From: Arthrobacter sp. B0490 | GTDB taxonomy: Bacteria; Actinomycetota; Actinomycetes; Actinomycetales; Micrococcaceae | Length of the DNA stretch: 64,000 bases | Assembly: GCF_002929355.1 (NCBI RefSeq) | Contig: NZ_PJIR01000002.1 | Span: 434,001-498,000 of the forward strand | Direction of reading: 5' to 3' | Translations under genes and position numbers: made by a program | Shown here: positions 38,280 through 46,802 of the stretch, in pieces | Layout of the letters: each line of letters opens with the position of its first letter | Numbering within the stretch: position 1 is the stretch's first letter | The notes under the pieces: generated by a model | What the model was told of the DNA's origin: nothing | The model's database searches: none | What the model saw: only the letters and a program-made list of their open reading frames with translations

Positions 38280-38674
38280 CAATCCTCACCGTCCCGGCCC
38301 GGCACCTCGTCGTCGACGTCCACGTCGTCATCCTCCCCGTGGTCGCCGAGCACCTCCCGCTCCACCAGACCGGGAGCCGACTGGTCGGCGGGGACTGGCG
38401 GTGCAGGCTGGGGCGCGCTCGGAGCCGTGGCGGGAACCGGGGACGGCGTTCCGGGCACCGCGGTCGGAGCCTCAGGCCGCGGTGTCGTGGGATCGCCTTC
38501 GTCCCCCGTCTGCCGTCCCTCCACGGCCTCGGCCGGTGCGAGGTTCACCACGACCGGCTGCGGATCCACGGGCGGGACTTCCGCAGGACGACTCAGGGCC
38601 TGGCTCCCCACCGCAAGGAGCGCCGGGACAGCGAGCAGTCCTGCGGCGGCGAGGATACGGGGGGCCAGGGACAC
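38279..38674 (-). CDS. secreted Pro/Ala-rich acidic small protein, first gene of the glycerate operon
   Basis: This 131-residue protein has a signal peptide (about residues 1-27, hydrophobic core ILAAAGLLAVPALLAVG) and a long Pro/Ala/Thr-rich body. Its tail is strongly acidic (GEDDDVDVDDEVPGRDGED). There is no known domain. It is translationally coupled to the sensor kinase (TGATG), so it might act with the kinase outside the cell or bind cations. That is inferred from position only. Confidence 0.65.
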   Translation of the reverse strand: MSLAPRILAAAGLLAVPALLAVGSQALSRPAEVPPVDPQPVVVNLAPAEAVEGRQTGDEGDPTTPRPEAPTAVPGTPSPVPATAPSAPQPAPPVPADQSAPGLVEREVLGDHGEDDDVDVDDEVPGRDGED

Positions 38675-38904
38675 TGCAATCTCCTAGAAGCTCTCGGGTA
38701 CGGACGGGGCAGCGACACCCATGACATCGCCATCACCAGGCCGCGCCGGCGACCGATCGAGGCGAGGGGCCAGGTGCCGTGCGATGCCTGCCGCTGGGTT
38801 CTCCGACGTCGGTGTGTTCGCTACGACTACTCTGACGCACCCGGATGAGCCCCCCGTGAAACCAGGATGAGGACTTCTTCATCTTCCCGGAGAGCAGGGA
38901 TCGT

Positions 38905-39738
38905 TCAGACGGGTGTCACGTCGGACGCGGCGACGATCGCCCCCTGCGCGTCACGGACCTGGAGCCGAGCCAGATCCTCACGCAGGACTGCCGCATTCAT
39001 CCGGCAGGTGATGGTCTGCTCCGCTCCGAGGAAGGTGCCGGAAAGAAGCTCCTTGCCGTCCTCGCGGACGAGGACGACGTCGTACACCCGGCCGGGAAGG
39101 AGCCCGTCGATCTCGAGGATCGTCTCGGTTCCCCAGGTATGTGCGACAAGCTCGGCGTCGACACGTGCTCCCTGGGGAGTGTCGGTCAGCACGATGTCCT
39201 CCACGGCGCCCAAGGTGCCCGGAGGTCCTGCAGGAGGTCGATCCACGAGATGAGTGATCCCTGCTCCTCCCAGTGCTCCCACGGCCAGCAGGGACGCAGC
39301 GAGAGCAGCGCCGCGGATCAACCGCCCGCGCCGGGCAGAGGGCTTGGAGGGCCGGGACGAGTCGGGAGTGCGGGACGTCCCCGCCCGCCGGCGTGACGAG
39401 CTGCTTCTCAGGGGCGACAAGGCGTCGGCATCAGGTGCCGACCGGGTCCGTGTGTCCTGATCGATCGCGTCGACGATGCGGTCCTCCAGGCCGGCAGGGA
39501 TATCGGGGTCGTCCCACTGCAGGGCCGGGGTTGCCGGGCGTGGAGTGGAGAATCGGGTGGCGAGGCGGCTGAGAGCCTGGTACTCGTCGAGGAAGGCGCC
39601 ATCGCGCGAGCAGAGATCCTCGAACTCCTTCTGCCGGCCGGCATCGAGATCATGAGCGAGAGCGGCGCCCATGAGTTCGTCACGGTCGAAGTCGTCGTCG
39701 TGATTCCGGTCCTCGTCCTGGCCATAGGTCCCGGTCAT
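38905..39738 (-). CDS. membrane anti-sigma factor
   Basis: This 277-residue protein has a cytosolic N-terminal part (about 1-135) that would hold the sigma factor, one membrane helix at 142-162, and an external C-terminal domain (about 170-277) of the RskA-like type (TEILEIDGLLPGRVYDVVLV-like strands). The usual Zn-binding motif H-xxx-C-xx-C is missing; only C43 is present. The ATG at 39738 overlaps the sigma-factor stop by four bases. Assigned as the cognate anti-sigma from position and layout. Confidence 0.8.
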   Translation of the reverse strand: MTGTYGQDEDRNHDDDFDRDELMGAALAHDLDAGRQKEFEDLCSRDGAFLDEYQALSRLATRFSTPRPATPALQWDDPDIPAGLEDRIVDAIDQDTRTRSAPDADALSPLRSSSSRRRAGTSRTPDSSRPSKPSARRGRLIRGAALAASLLAVGALGGAGITHLVDRPPAGPPGTLGAVEDIVLTDTPQGARVDAELVAHTWGTETILEIDGLLPGRVYDVVLVREDGKELLSGTFLGAEQTITCRMNAAVLREDLARLQVRDAQGAIVAASDVTPV

Positions 39739-40283
39739 GGTCGTGCCTCCTCTCCAAGTGCGATGCGTAGTGCTTTGAGCCCGTAATACATGCGTGTGCG
39801 AAGGGTGGCCGCAGGGACGCCGGTCCTGTCCTGCACCTGCTGGTAGGTCAGGCCTTCGAGTTGCACCGCGACGATGACTGCCCGGTGTTCGGTGCTCAGC
39901 ATGGCCAGGCCCGCGTAGAGCACGATCCGGTCCTCGATCGCACCTGTGCCCCCTCCCCGGTCCACCCCTCCTTCGAGGTGCTGGTCCAGACCGGGAACCG
40001 GTCGTCGCGCCCGGGCCCTCACCTCGTCGATGATGACATTGCGCGCGATGGCGAAGAGCCACGTCCGCTCGGACCCCCGGTCTGCCCGGTAGCGGTCCCG
40101 TGCCCGCCATGCCCTGACGAATACCTCCTGCACACAGTCCTCGGCCAGAGCCGTGTCGCGGACACTGTTGAAGGCGAATCCGAACAGATCCCGACCATGG
40201 GCGGCAAACGCCTCGCGCACGTCGAAGGCAGACCCTGTCGAGTCCATAGCGCTCACCGACCTGACATCCGTCATCTCCAGCAT
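39735..40283 (-). CDS. ECF RNA polymerase sigma factor
   Basis: This 182-residue sigma factor has region 2 at about 25-95 (FAFNSVRDTALAEDCVQEVFVRAW, TWLFAIARNVIIDEVRARAR) and region 4 at about 125-178 (MLSTEHRAVIVAVQLEGLTYQQVQDRTGVPAATLRTRMYYGLKALR). There is no C-terminal extension. It is coupled to the downstream membrane anti-sigma gene. Candidate starts at residues 4 and 13 are also possible. Targets are unknown; nothing upstream is recognisable as an autoregulated -35/-10. Confidence 0.93.
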   Translation of the reverse strand: MLEMTDVRSVSAMDSTGSAFDVREAFAAHGRDLFGFAFNSVRDTALAEDCVQEVFVRAWRARDRYRADRGSERTWLFAIARNVIIDEVRARARRPVPGLDQHLEGGVDRGGGTGAIEDRIVLYAGLAMLSTEHRAVIVAVQLEGLTYQQVQDRTGVPAATLRTRMYYGLKALRIALGEEARP

Positions 40284-40593
40284 GCTTCCATCTCCGCCAA
40301 TCTAGCTGTTGGAAGGGATACGACCCTGACCGCCCCGGCGTTCACCGTGGGCACCAGCCGGCACCACCAGGACTCCCTCCATCGCCGCTGCGGAAGAAGG
40401 ACCTCGAAGCGGACCCCGCCGGCTTCTCAGCCGACACCCACACCTCCCGCTACGCACCCGGAGCCGTGCGGGGCAGGAGGACGTCGGGAGGGCGTACTCC
40501 CTTCCGGCTCACGGTGCCCGGTCGGGACGGCGTCCGTTGACGCGCGGAGGCCCGCGGCGCGATCCCTCCTCGTTCGCCGTCCCCTGTGGCGGT
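40284..40593. other. intergenic region upstream of the ECF sigma gene
   Basis: About 310 bp between two minus-strand genes. It must hold the sigma-factor promoter near 40290-40330. I see no gene, clear terminator or repeat here. Confidence 0.4.
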
Positions 40594-41526
40594 TCAGGCG
40601 GGGAGGACGATGACCTTCCCGGGGATGCTACCGGCATCGGCCTCGGCGTGGAGGGCGGGCAGCTCCGTGAGCGGGATCCGACGCGTCACCTCGACGGTGA
40701 GTGCGCCGTCGTCGACGAGGGACACCAGCTGTGCGAGCCGGTCACGGTTACGGAGGACGAACACCGTGGCCGCCCGCACCCCTCGGGCGTCGTCGCCGGG
40801 AGTTGGCATGAAGGCAGTGGTGCTGACGACCACCCCGCCGTCGAGCACGGCCTCGACGTACAGGGTGAATTGCTCCGGCTCGATCGGGGCGAGGTTCAGC
40901 AGCACGTCGACCTGCCTGTCGACGGCACTGAGCAGGTCCGTCTCGGTGTGGTCGATGATCTGGTCGGCTCCTGCTGCGCGGACGGCAGCAAGGCTGCGCG
41001 GGCTGGCCGTGGCGATCACGTGCACGCCGGCTCGCTTGGCGAGCTGGATGGCGTACTTGCCCACGACGCCGCCGGCGCCGACGATGAGGACGCGCTGGCC
41101 TGCCTGGAGCCCACCTTCGTCGAAGAGCGCCTGCCACGCCGTCAGGCCCACTGAGGGCAGCGCCGCAGCATCGGCCAACGGGATGGCCGTCGGAGCCGTG
41201 ACAACGGCGTCCGCGGGTGCGACGACGTATTCGGCCGCTCCACCATTGCTCTCCATCGGCAGGAAGGCGATCACCGGGTCGCCGACCGTCAGCCCGTCGA
41301 CCCCTTCTCCGATCGCGTCGACGGTTCCCGAGACGTCGTAGCCCGGCACGTGCGGGAGCTCGATCGGGATCGGGAGGAAGCCGCCCCGCATGCCGCTGTC
41401 AGCTGCGCTGTACGCCGAGGCGGCAACACGCAGTCGCACCTGCCCGGCACGCGGCGTCGGCTGCTCGATCTCGCCGTACTGGAGGACCTCGGTTCCGCCG
41501 ACTTCGTGGAACTGAATAGCCTTCAT
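40594..41526 (-). CDS. NADP-dependent quinone oxidoreductase (MDR family)
   Basis: This 310-residue enzyme opens with MKAIQFHEVGGTEVLQYGEIEQPTP and has a GroES-like domain with HVPGYDVSGTVDAIGEGV. The Rossmann motif is VLIVGAGGVVGKYAIQLAKRAG. No zinc-ligand set is seen, so it belongs to the zinc-free quinone reductase or crotonase-type branch. It is divergent from a MarR regulator across 90 bases containing two matching palindromes, so it is very likely that regulator's target, induced by an electrophile or quinone. Confidence 0.92.
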   Translation of the reverse strand: MKAIQFHEVGGTEVLQYGEIEQPTPRAGQVRLRVAASAYSAADSGMRGGFLPIPIELPHVPGYDVSGTVDAIGEGVDGLTVGDPVIAFLPMESNGGAAEYVVAPADAVVTAPTAIPLADAAALPSVGLTAWQALFDEGGLQAGQRVLIVGAGGVVGKYAIQLAKRAGVHVIATASPRSLAAVRAAGADQIIDHTETDLLSAVDRQVDVLLNLAPIEPEQFTLYVEAVLDGGVVVSTTAFMPTPGDDARGVRAATVFVLRNRDRLAQLVSLVDDGALTVEVTRRIPLTELPALHAEADAGSIPGKVIVLPA

Positions 41527-41544
41527 GGTCGATCCTTCCGTAAG

Positions 41545-41563
41545 TTGCTTCGAGTTCGAAGCA
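41545..41563. promoter_or_regulatory. MarR operator 1 (oxidoreductase side)
   Basis: The 18-base near-perfect palindrome TGCTTCGAGTTCGAAGCA has its single mismatch at the centre. It lies about 20 bases before the oxidoreductase start. The same sequence, inverted and with two changes, recurs at 41582-41599. Confidence 0.7.
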
Positions 41564-41581
41564 GATAGTGAGAGAATACAT

Positions 41582-41599
41582 CACTTCGAACTCGAAGCA
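41582..41599. promoter_or_regulatory. MarR operator 2 (regulator side)
   Basis: CACTTCGAACTCGAAGCA is the reverse complement of operator 1 at 16 of 18 positions. It lies about 18 bases before the MarR start. Together the two sites would let one dimer pair close both divergent promoters. Confidence 0.7.
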
Positions 41600-41616
41600 A
41601 CCCCTATGATCAGAAG

Positions 41617-42111
41617 ATGACCGAGATCCCTGCTCCCCTCACGCCGACGCAGCTCCAGGCATATTTCGCTTTCACGGAGGTGAGCAGCCTCCTGCGGCCC
41701 GCGGTCGAGAAGCAGCTCCGCGATGTCGGGGCCCTGAGTTACGTCCAGTTCCAGCTCCTGGCACGCCTGGGTGACGCCGTCGACGGCCACTTGCGCATGA
41801 CCGACCTCGCCGATGGAGTGGTCTACAGTCGCAGCGGTCTGACCTATCAGGCACAACTGCTCGACCAGCGTGGCCTGATCACCCGCTCCCCCTCGGCCGA
41901 CGACGAGCGCAGCACCGTCGTCACCATCACTGCCGCCGGCCGCGACGTACTGGCGGCTGTGTTCCCCGGTCACATCGAAGCCGTCCGTGAACTCCTCTTC
42001 GCACCGCTCAGCGACGACGACGCCGACGACCTCGCCCGCATCCTCGGCCGCGTGGGCACACACCTCCGGGCAGCCCCGCCGCGCTCGGCGACCCGCCGGC
42101 GGAAGGCCTGA
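41617..42111 (+). CDS. MarR-family transcriptional repressor
   Basis: This 164-residue winged-helix protein has dimerising N- and C-terminal helices. The DNA-binding part is LRMTDLADGVVYSRSGLTYQAQLLDQRGLITRS, followed by DDERSTVVTITAAGRDVL, both typical of MarR. It is divergent from the quinone oxidoreductase gene with paired operators between. The ligand is unknown. Confidence 0.92.
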   Translation: MTEIPAPLTPTQLQAYFAFTEVSSLLRPAVEKQLRDVGALSYVQFQLLARLGDAVDGHLRMTDLADGVVYSRSGLTYQAQLLDQRGLITRSPSADDERSTVVTITAAGRDVLAAVFPGHIEAVRELLFAPLSDDDADDLARILGRVGTHLRAAPPRSATRRRKA

Positions 42112-42389
42112 GCCCGCGACGACCGGGAACCAGCCGGTAATCCTCGAGCATGCGTCCGCGCGCCCTTGACGATCCGGTCGACGTTCCGGGGACCGCGAAG
42201 GCTGATCCCGCCGAGGTCCAGCTCGCGGGCAGGTATCTCCGCGACTGCAGTCCTGTTCGTGCCGTCATGACCGGTGGCGAACAGCTCCCGCGTGGACAGG
42301 GCCGTGGGAACGCCACGGCCCGACGCCCGCTCCCTGGCTACTGCCGGCAGCTCTGCCCCGGCCGCAGCACCAGGACGGGCCCACCTCGA

Positions 42390-42755
42390 CCGCATCACGC
42401 ATCCCCTTCCTCGATCACCCTGCTACCCCCGCATGTGCCTCACGACGGAGGGTCCGCCGTCGGGGGTGAATCGTTCCGCAAGCGGATCCTCCACCTGAGC
42501 GAGGACTCGATGCCCGCCTGTTCGAGTCGTTCACGATCGCCGACGCCGCCCGGGTCCTCGAGGTCCATCCGAGCCACATGGTGCGTGCCTTCTCGAAGGC
42601 GTACGGGATCGCCCCCTGCGCTACGTCACCGGACGCCGAGTGGACCGCGCCCGGCAGCTCCTGCTCTCGGGGGACTCCCGGCATCCGACGCTGCCGTGCG
42701 GGCGGGCCGGACCCGGCGGCATTCGCCGAGGCGGGAGTCAGGAGTACGGCGTAGG
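42390..42755 (+). pseudogene. remnant of an AraC-family regulator gene
   Basis: Pieces in different frames add up to an AraC regulator. SSITLLPPHVPHDGGSAV, then FRKRILHL (42405-42490), match the end of the cupin sensor domain. FESFTIADAARVLEVHPSHM, then VRAFSKAYGIAP (42520-42615), match the first helix-turn-helix. LRYVTGRRVDRARQLLLSG continues in another frame, and PDPAAFAEAGVRSTA ends at a TAG near 42755. At least two frameshifts and an internal deletion are needed. The 280 bases before it (42112-42389) show no gene. Confidence 0.7.
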
Positions 42756-42771
42756 AGTGCGGCACGCACTC

Positions 42772-43398
42772 CTACGCTCGCGATCCGTCCGTTCGTCGTC
42801 GATCGGGTGTCGGGTTGGTCTCCAGGATGGTCGGATCGGTCCACTGCGTCAGGGCGACCGTGAAGCCGTGCACGAGTCGCTCGAAGCTACGGTCGATGTT
42901 CGCGCTCATGGCGAACGATCCTGCCGTCTCGAACGACACGAAGCCGTGCAGGGCGGAGCGGAACGCACGGATTGCATCGACGGCGTCGTCGCCCGCCAGG
43001 TCGTAGGCGGCGAGTACGTCGGCGATCACCTGGATGCCCGCGAGCGACACGGCCTCGTCCTCGAGATCCCCGGGTGAGGGCATCCGCTGCGAGGATTCGT
43101 AGCGAGCAGGGTGCTCCCGCGCCCAGTCGCGGTAGGCATGCGACATGGCGTGGATCGCGGAGGCTCCGGACCGGCCGACGGCGGCGCGGGTGAGTACCTC
43201 GCCGAGTTCGCGCTTCGCGCGTACCGAGATATCGCGATGCAGTCCCGCCATCGAGTCGATGTGCTTGTAGAGCGAAGGCTGGCGGACCCCCAGCCGTCCG
43301 GCGAGGGCGGCGAGCGTCAAGCGGTGGAGACCGACCTCGTCGACCATCAGCACGGCCTCCTCCACCACGCGATCGCGTGAGAGACCGGCCCTAGGCAT
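42772..43398 (-). CDS. TetR-family regulator (WHG-domain type)
   Basis: This 208-residue regulator has an N-terminal HTH (LTLAALAGRLGVRQPSLYKHIDSMAGL) and a C-terminal ligand domain. The C-terminal domain contains AFRSALHGFVSFETAGSFAM, the hallmark of the TetR_C/WHG group. It overlaps the end of the upstream hydrolase gene by eight bases, so both come from one message. A palindrome before the hydrolase gene is the probable operator, giving autoregulation. Confidence 0.92.
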   Translation of the reverse strand: MPRAGLSRDRVVEEAVLMVDEVGLHRLTLAALAGRLGVRQPSLYKHIDSMAGLHRDISVRAKRELGEVLTRAAVGRSGASAIHAMSHAYRDWAREHPARYESSQRMPSPGDLEDEAVSLAGIQVIADVLAAYDLAGDDAVDAIRAFRSALHGFVSFETAGSFAMSANIDRSFERLVHGFTVALTQWTDPTILETNPTPDRRRTDGSRA

Positions 43399-44224
43399 GC
43401 TGCACCCTCGTGAGGAAGCGGAGGACGGCGTTCGCGGTCACGTCGGGCTGCTGGGCCTGGGGGTAGTGGCCCGCATCGGCGACCATGATGACCTCCGCCT
43501 GGAGGGCGTCGCCGACGAAGCGGGCTTCGGCGGCGGGGTCCTTGAAATCGGGGTCCTTCTCCCCCATGATCACCAGCGTCGGAGCACTGACCGACCGGAG
43601 CTTCGCCTCGGCGGGATCATGGTCGGTCTGCCGGGTGGTGAGTGAGAAGGCCTTGCCGTACGGCTTGCGCTTGAGGCTCGCCACGACCGCCTTGCGGTAC
43701 TCCTGGAAGTCGTCCGGCTTGCGGCCGGCGTACAGGGCCGGCATGTAGCTCTTCCACACGGGGGCGACCCAGAGCGGGGCCATCATGGCGCGGAACAGGG
43801 TCCGCGTGAAGGCGTTCGACGGGGGGTTGCGCACGAAGGGTCCGATCAGCACGAGGCCGTCGACCAGGTCAGGGTGTTCGGCTGCGACGATCACGGCGGA
43901 GCCGGCGGCCAACGAGTTGCCGACGACGACCGCCGACCCCCCGAGCTGCGCGAGCAGCGCCCGGATATCGCCCGCCGTCTCGACATCGCCGTACGAGGTG
44001 AAGGTCGTGTCGCTGTCACCGTGACCGCGGAGGTCGGTGGTCGCGACCGAGTAGCCGGCGGCGACGAGCACCGGGGTCAGGAACCTGTAGGAGGAGCGCA
44101 GCTCGCCCATCCCTGGCACGAGGACGAGGAGCGGGCCGGAGCCCTGGAGGTCGTACGCGACACGTCCCTCGGGACGGGCGATGTACTGCGTCGAAGGGGC
44201 GGAAGCTGAAGGAGAGGAGGTCAT
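43391..44224 (-). CDS. alpha/beta hydrolase paired with a TetR regulator
   Basis: This 277-residue hydrolase has the oxyanion region LLVLVPGMGELRSSYRFL and the nucleophile elbow VVGNSLAAGSAV (Ser in GNSLA). The acid is in VIMGEKDPDF and the catalytic His in ADAGHYPQAQQPD. Secretion signals are absent. ATG 44224 is chosen because family similarity starts soon after and the operator lies just upstream. The substrate may also be the inducer of the TetR protein. Confidence 0.9.
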   Translation of the reverse strand: MTSSPSASAPSTQYIARPEGRVAYDLQGSGPLLVLVPGMGELRSSYRFLTPVLVAAGYSVATTDLRGHGDSDTTFTSYGDVETAGDIRALLAQLGGSAVVVGNSLAAGSAVIVAAEHPDLVDGLVLIGPFVRNPPSNAFTRTLFRAMMAPLWVAPVWKSYMPALYAGRKPDDFQEYRKAVVASLKRKPYGKAFSLTTRQTDHDPAEAKLRSVSAPTLVIMGEKDPDFKDPAAEARFVGDALQAEVIMVADAGHYPQAQQPDVTANAVLRFLTRVQHA

Positions 44225-44246
44225 ATGGCTAGTCTCTATTGCCTTT

Positions 44247-44265
44247 TGGCTATAGTCAATAGCCA
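44247..44265. promoter_or_regulatory. probable TetR operator
   Basis: A perfect inverted repeat, TGGCTAT-AGTCA-ATAGCCA, starts 23 bases upstream of the hydrolase ATG. A degenerate half-site, ATGGCTA...ATTGCC, lies adjacent at 44225-44243. Size and placement fit a TetR site. Confidence 0.65.
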
Positions 44266-44336
44266 CTGGGTCTTCGCTCACCCTCGGGAGGCTGAACCTG
44301 CCCGCCCGGCGCCTGCTGTCCTGCTCGTAGCTCGTG

Positions 44337-45230
44337 TCACGAGTGGAGAGTTCCGCGGTGGATCTCGTAGGAGCGGGAATGCCCGGGCTCATCAGGATTG
44401 TCGATGATCGGCTGATCCGCCATGAACTGGCTGATGACGTGAGCCAGTTCGCCGGGGTTGCTGAAATTTATCGCGTGCGCCGCCCCTTCGATGATCACCA
44501 CGAGGACCTGGTTGTCCGTGCGGCTCGCGACCTCGCGAACCCGGGCAGGGCTCGGCATCAGTGGGTCACGGTCGCCGATGACCACCAGGGTCGGGATTCT
44601 CAAGGCCAGCAACCGGTCGAGTGAGGGGTATCGGGTGAGAGCGCGGAACATCCGGACGGTGCTGGGGATACCGAATCTGAGGTAGTCGGGGGCGGCCACG
44701 CGCATCATCGCGACCGGTTCGCGCGTGCCGTCGCGAGCGAGCTGCCGCAGGGCACGCCGCAACGGCTGATTGTGCACTCCCCCGGCCGGGGAGACGAGGA
44801 CCGCCCGGTCCAGGCGCTCCGGATAGCGGTAGGCGAACTCGCAGATGATCGGACAGCCCATCGAATTGCCGACGAGCGTAGCCGACGTGATGTGACGGTC
44901 GTCGAGGAACCGGGCGGCCGCGTCGGCGAGCTCGGGCACGTCGAGGGGGTTGCTCGGCTTCCCGCTGCGTCCGAAGCCCGGAAGGTCAGGGACCAGGGTG
45001 TGGAACTCGTCGATGAGACGCTCTGCCGTCGGCAGCAGGTACCGGCCCGACAGGCCGAAGCCGTGCACGTGCATCATGACGGGCGCGTCGGACCGGGTGG
45101 GTGATTCCCGGTAGAACACATCGACTCCATCGATCCTCGTCCACCGTTCCGCCAAGGCCGATGCTGCCCGCCTCGGCAGCCGGCGTCCACTCCGTCGGAA
45201 CCCGAAGGGGCCCGGCACGTCGATTGTCAC
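44337..45230 (-). CDS. alpha/beta hydrolase, lipase/esterase-like
   Basis: This 297-residue hydrolase has VMMHVHGFGLSGRYLLPTAERL, VPDLPGFGRSGKP, the nucleophile elbow VGNSMGCPI (Ser), LVVIGDRDPLM for the acid and EGAAHAINFSNP for the catalytic His. No signal peptide. It is transcribed in the same direction as the other hydrolase but 112 bases apart, with the TetR operator between them. The two hydrolases are not close copies. The substrate is unknown. Confidence 0.9.
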   Translation of the reverse strand: MTIDVPGPFGFRRSGRRLPRRAASALAERWTRIDGVDVFYRESPTRSDAPVMMHVHGFGLSGRYLLPTAERLIDEFHTLVPDLPGFGRSGKPSNPLDVPELADAAARFLDDRHITSATLVGNSMGCPIICEFAYRYPERLDRAVLVSPAGGVHNQPLRRALRQLARDGTREPVAMMRVAAPDYLRFGIPSTVRMFRALTRYPSLDRLLALRIPTLVVIGDRDPLMPSPARVREVASRTDNQVLVVIIEGAAHAINFSNPGELAHVISQFMADQPIIDNPDEPGHSRSYEIHRGTLHS

Positions 45231-45293
45231 GTCAACTCCGATCGTTCAGGGAACAATGGCGACGATGGTAGTGCTCAGGCCGGCGTCTCACGT

Positions 45294-45311
45294 CATCCCC
45301 CGGGGGTGATG
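45294..45311. repeat. GC-rich inverted repeat, possible terminator
   Basis: CATCCCCC followed at once by GGGGGTGATG forms an inverted repeat with a small bulge and almost no loop. It lies between the antiporter stop and the upstream end of the hydrolase gene. It might end antiporter transcription, but there is no T run. Confidence 0.3.
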
Positions 45312-45387
45312 TGGGAGACAGAAGGGCCGCATCATGCCGTGGACGGCTCAGACCCCCGGCTGTCCGGGACGCCGTGGAGGCTCGTTC

Positions 45388-46617
45388 CTATCTGCCGTCG
45401 GTGAGGGCGTCACTGTGCTGCAGGGCATATCGACGCCCGATCGGGCCGGCCGATACTCCGTGGAGGACGACGCTGAGCAGGACGGTGATGCTGACGATGG
45501 AGATCGCGAGTCGGATGGGCTCCGAATCTCCGAGCTCTTCGATGGCCAGCAGCGCGAACACGATCGAGGCGAGGCCACGCGGCCCGAACCACCCCACGAA
45601 CAACACCGTCGACCTGTCCAGCCCGGTTCTGGCCAACGCCAGCGCAACGGGAATCATGCGGATGAACGTCAGGCTCGCTACCGCGTAGAGCAACACCCAC
45701 ACCGAGAGGAGCTCGAAGGCGACCGGCACCAGCGCCGCGCCGAAGAGGAACCAGACGCCGAACGCGAGCAGTTCTCCCAGCAGTTCCGGGAGTTCACTCA
45801 ATTCGTGCTGTTGATCGGTGCCCTGCTCCAGGGCCGCGCTGAACGCGATTCCCGCAACGAAGGCCGCGATGAACCCGTTGCCGTCGAAGGTCACAGCCCC
45901 AGCGAAGCTGCCGAGCGCGACAGCCAGTGTTGCAAGACGTCGGCCACCGGAACTCATCCAGTGGCGGGCCGAGGCGAAGGCAATGAGTTTGGCGCCGCCC
46001 CATCCGAAAGCGATGCCGACCACTGTCCCGATACCCAGTTCGAGCAGTGGCCGGATCGCGGCGTGGTCGCCGCCATGGGTGCCGAGCTCGCCGGCCACCA
46101 GGGCGAGCGAGAACACGACGATCGGGGTGGCGATTCCGTCGTTGAGCCCGCTCTCGACGGTGATGACGCGGCGCACGCGTACGGGAACCCGCTGATCGTT
46201 GATCACCTGGGCGCTGAGCGCCGCATCGGTAGGGGCGAGGGCGGCACCGACGAACAGCGCGAGTGCCCAGCTGAAGTCGCCGAAGAGCACCACGGCGGCG
46301 ACAGTGCCGAAGACCAGAGTGAGCGGAAGGCCGATTCCCAACAGGCGCGCGGGCACCCGGAAGTCGTGCCTCAAGTCGGCGACGTTCACCCTCACCGCGT
46401 CCGAGAACAGCAGCATCGCGAGCGTCAGTTCGGCGAGAAGATGGACCGACGGCGCCTTCGCGTCGATCGGGACCGGGCCCCAGGACTGGTTTCCGAGCAG
46501 GAAGCCCGCGAGCAGGAAGACGAAGGGCCCGGTGATGTTCCATCCACCGAGTCGATTCGAGGTCACTGCCCAGCCGAAGATGATCACCATCAGAAGAGCG
46601 AAAGCCGACTCCGTCAT
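45388..46617 (-). CDS. CPA1-family Na+/H+ antiporter
   Basis: This 409-residue membrane protein has about twelve helices. The ion-binding regions are GAALAPTDAALSAQVINDQRVP and ITVESGLNDGIATPIVVF (the Asn-Asp pair of electroneutral antiporters), and LFVGWFGPRGLASIVFALLA lies near the end. It exchanges Na+ or K+ for H+ across the membrane. There is no long C-terminal regulatory tail. ATG 46617 is where membrane sequence begins; 46 extra upstream residues are non-family. Confidence 0.9.
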   Translation of the reverse strand: MTESAFALLMVIIFGWAVTSNRLGGWNITGPFVFLLAGFLLGNQSWGPVPIDAKAPSVHLLAELTLAMLLFSDAVRVNVADLRHDFRVPARLLGIGLPLTLVFGTVAAVVLFGDFSWALALFVGAALAPTDAALSAQVINDQRVPVRVRRVITVESGLNDGIATPIVVFSLALVAGELGTHGGDHAAIRPLLELGIGTVVGIAFGWGGAKLIAFASARHWMSSGGRRLATLAVALGSFAGAVTFDGNGFIAAFVAGIAFSAALEQGTDQQHELSELPELLGELLAFGVWFLFGAALVPVAFELLSVWVLLYAVASLTFIRMIPVALALARTGLDRSTVLFVGWFGPRGLASIVFALLAIEELGDSEPIRLAISIVSITVLLSVVLHGVSAGPIGRRYALQHSDALTDGR

Positions 46618-46802
46618 CAGTCCTGACCTTCCCGAGCATCGAGCACTGCCGCCGACATCGCGGCACGATTCATGCGGCGACGATAGCTCCCCGGACGGGT
46701 GGCGGCATGACCCGTAGGGGATGAGATGACCCGGACTTGCCGCTCGCGATCCCACGGAGTGTTCATGAGATGGCTCGACTTCCTGTGGGTCGGGGGCGGT
46801 TC

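Noticed and set aside
42112..42389. Possible second gene remnant on the minus strand (contains ELDLGGISLRGPRNVDRIVKG)
   Set aside because: The run looks protein-like but I could not connect it to a family, so it is not reported as a pseudogene.
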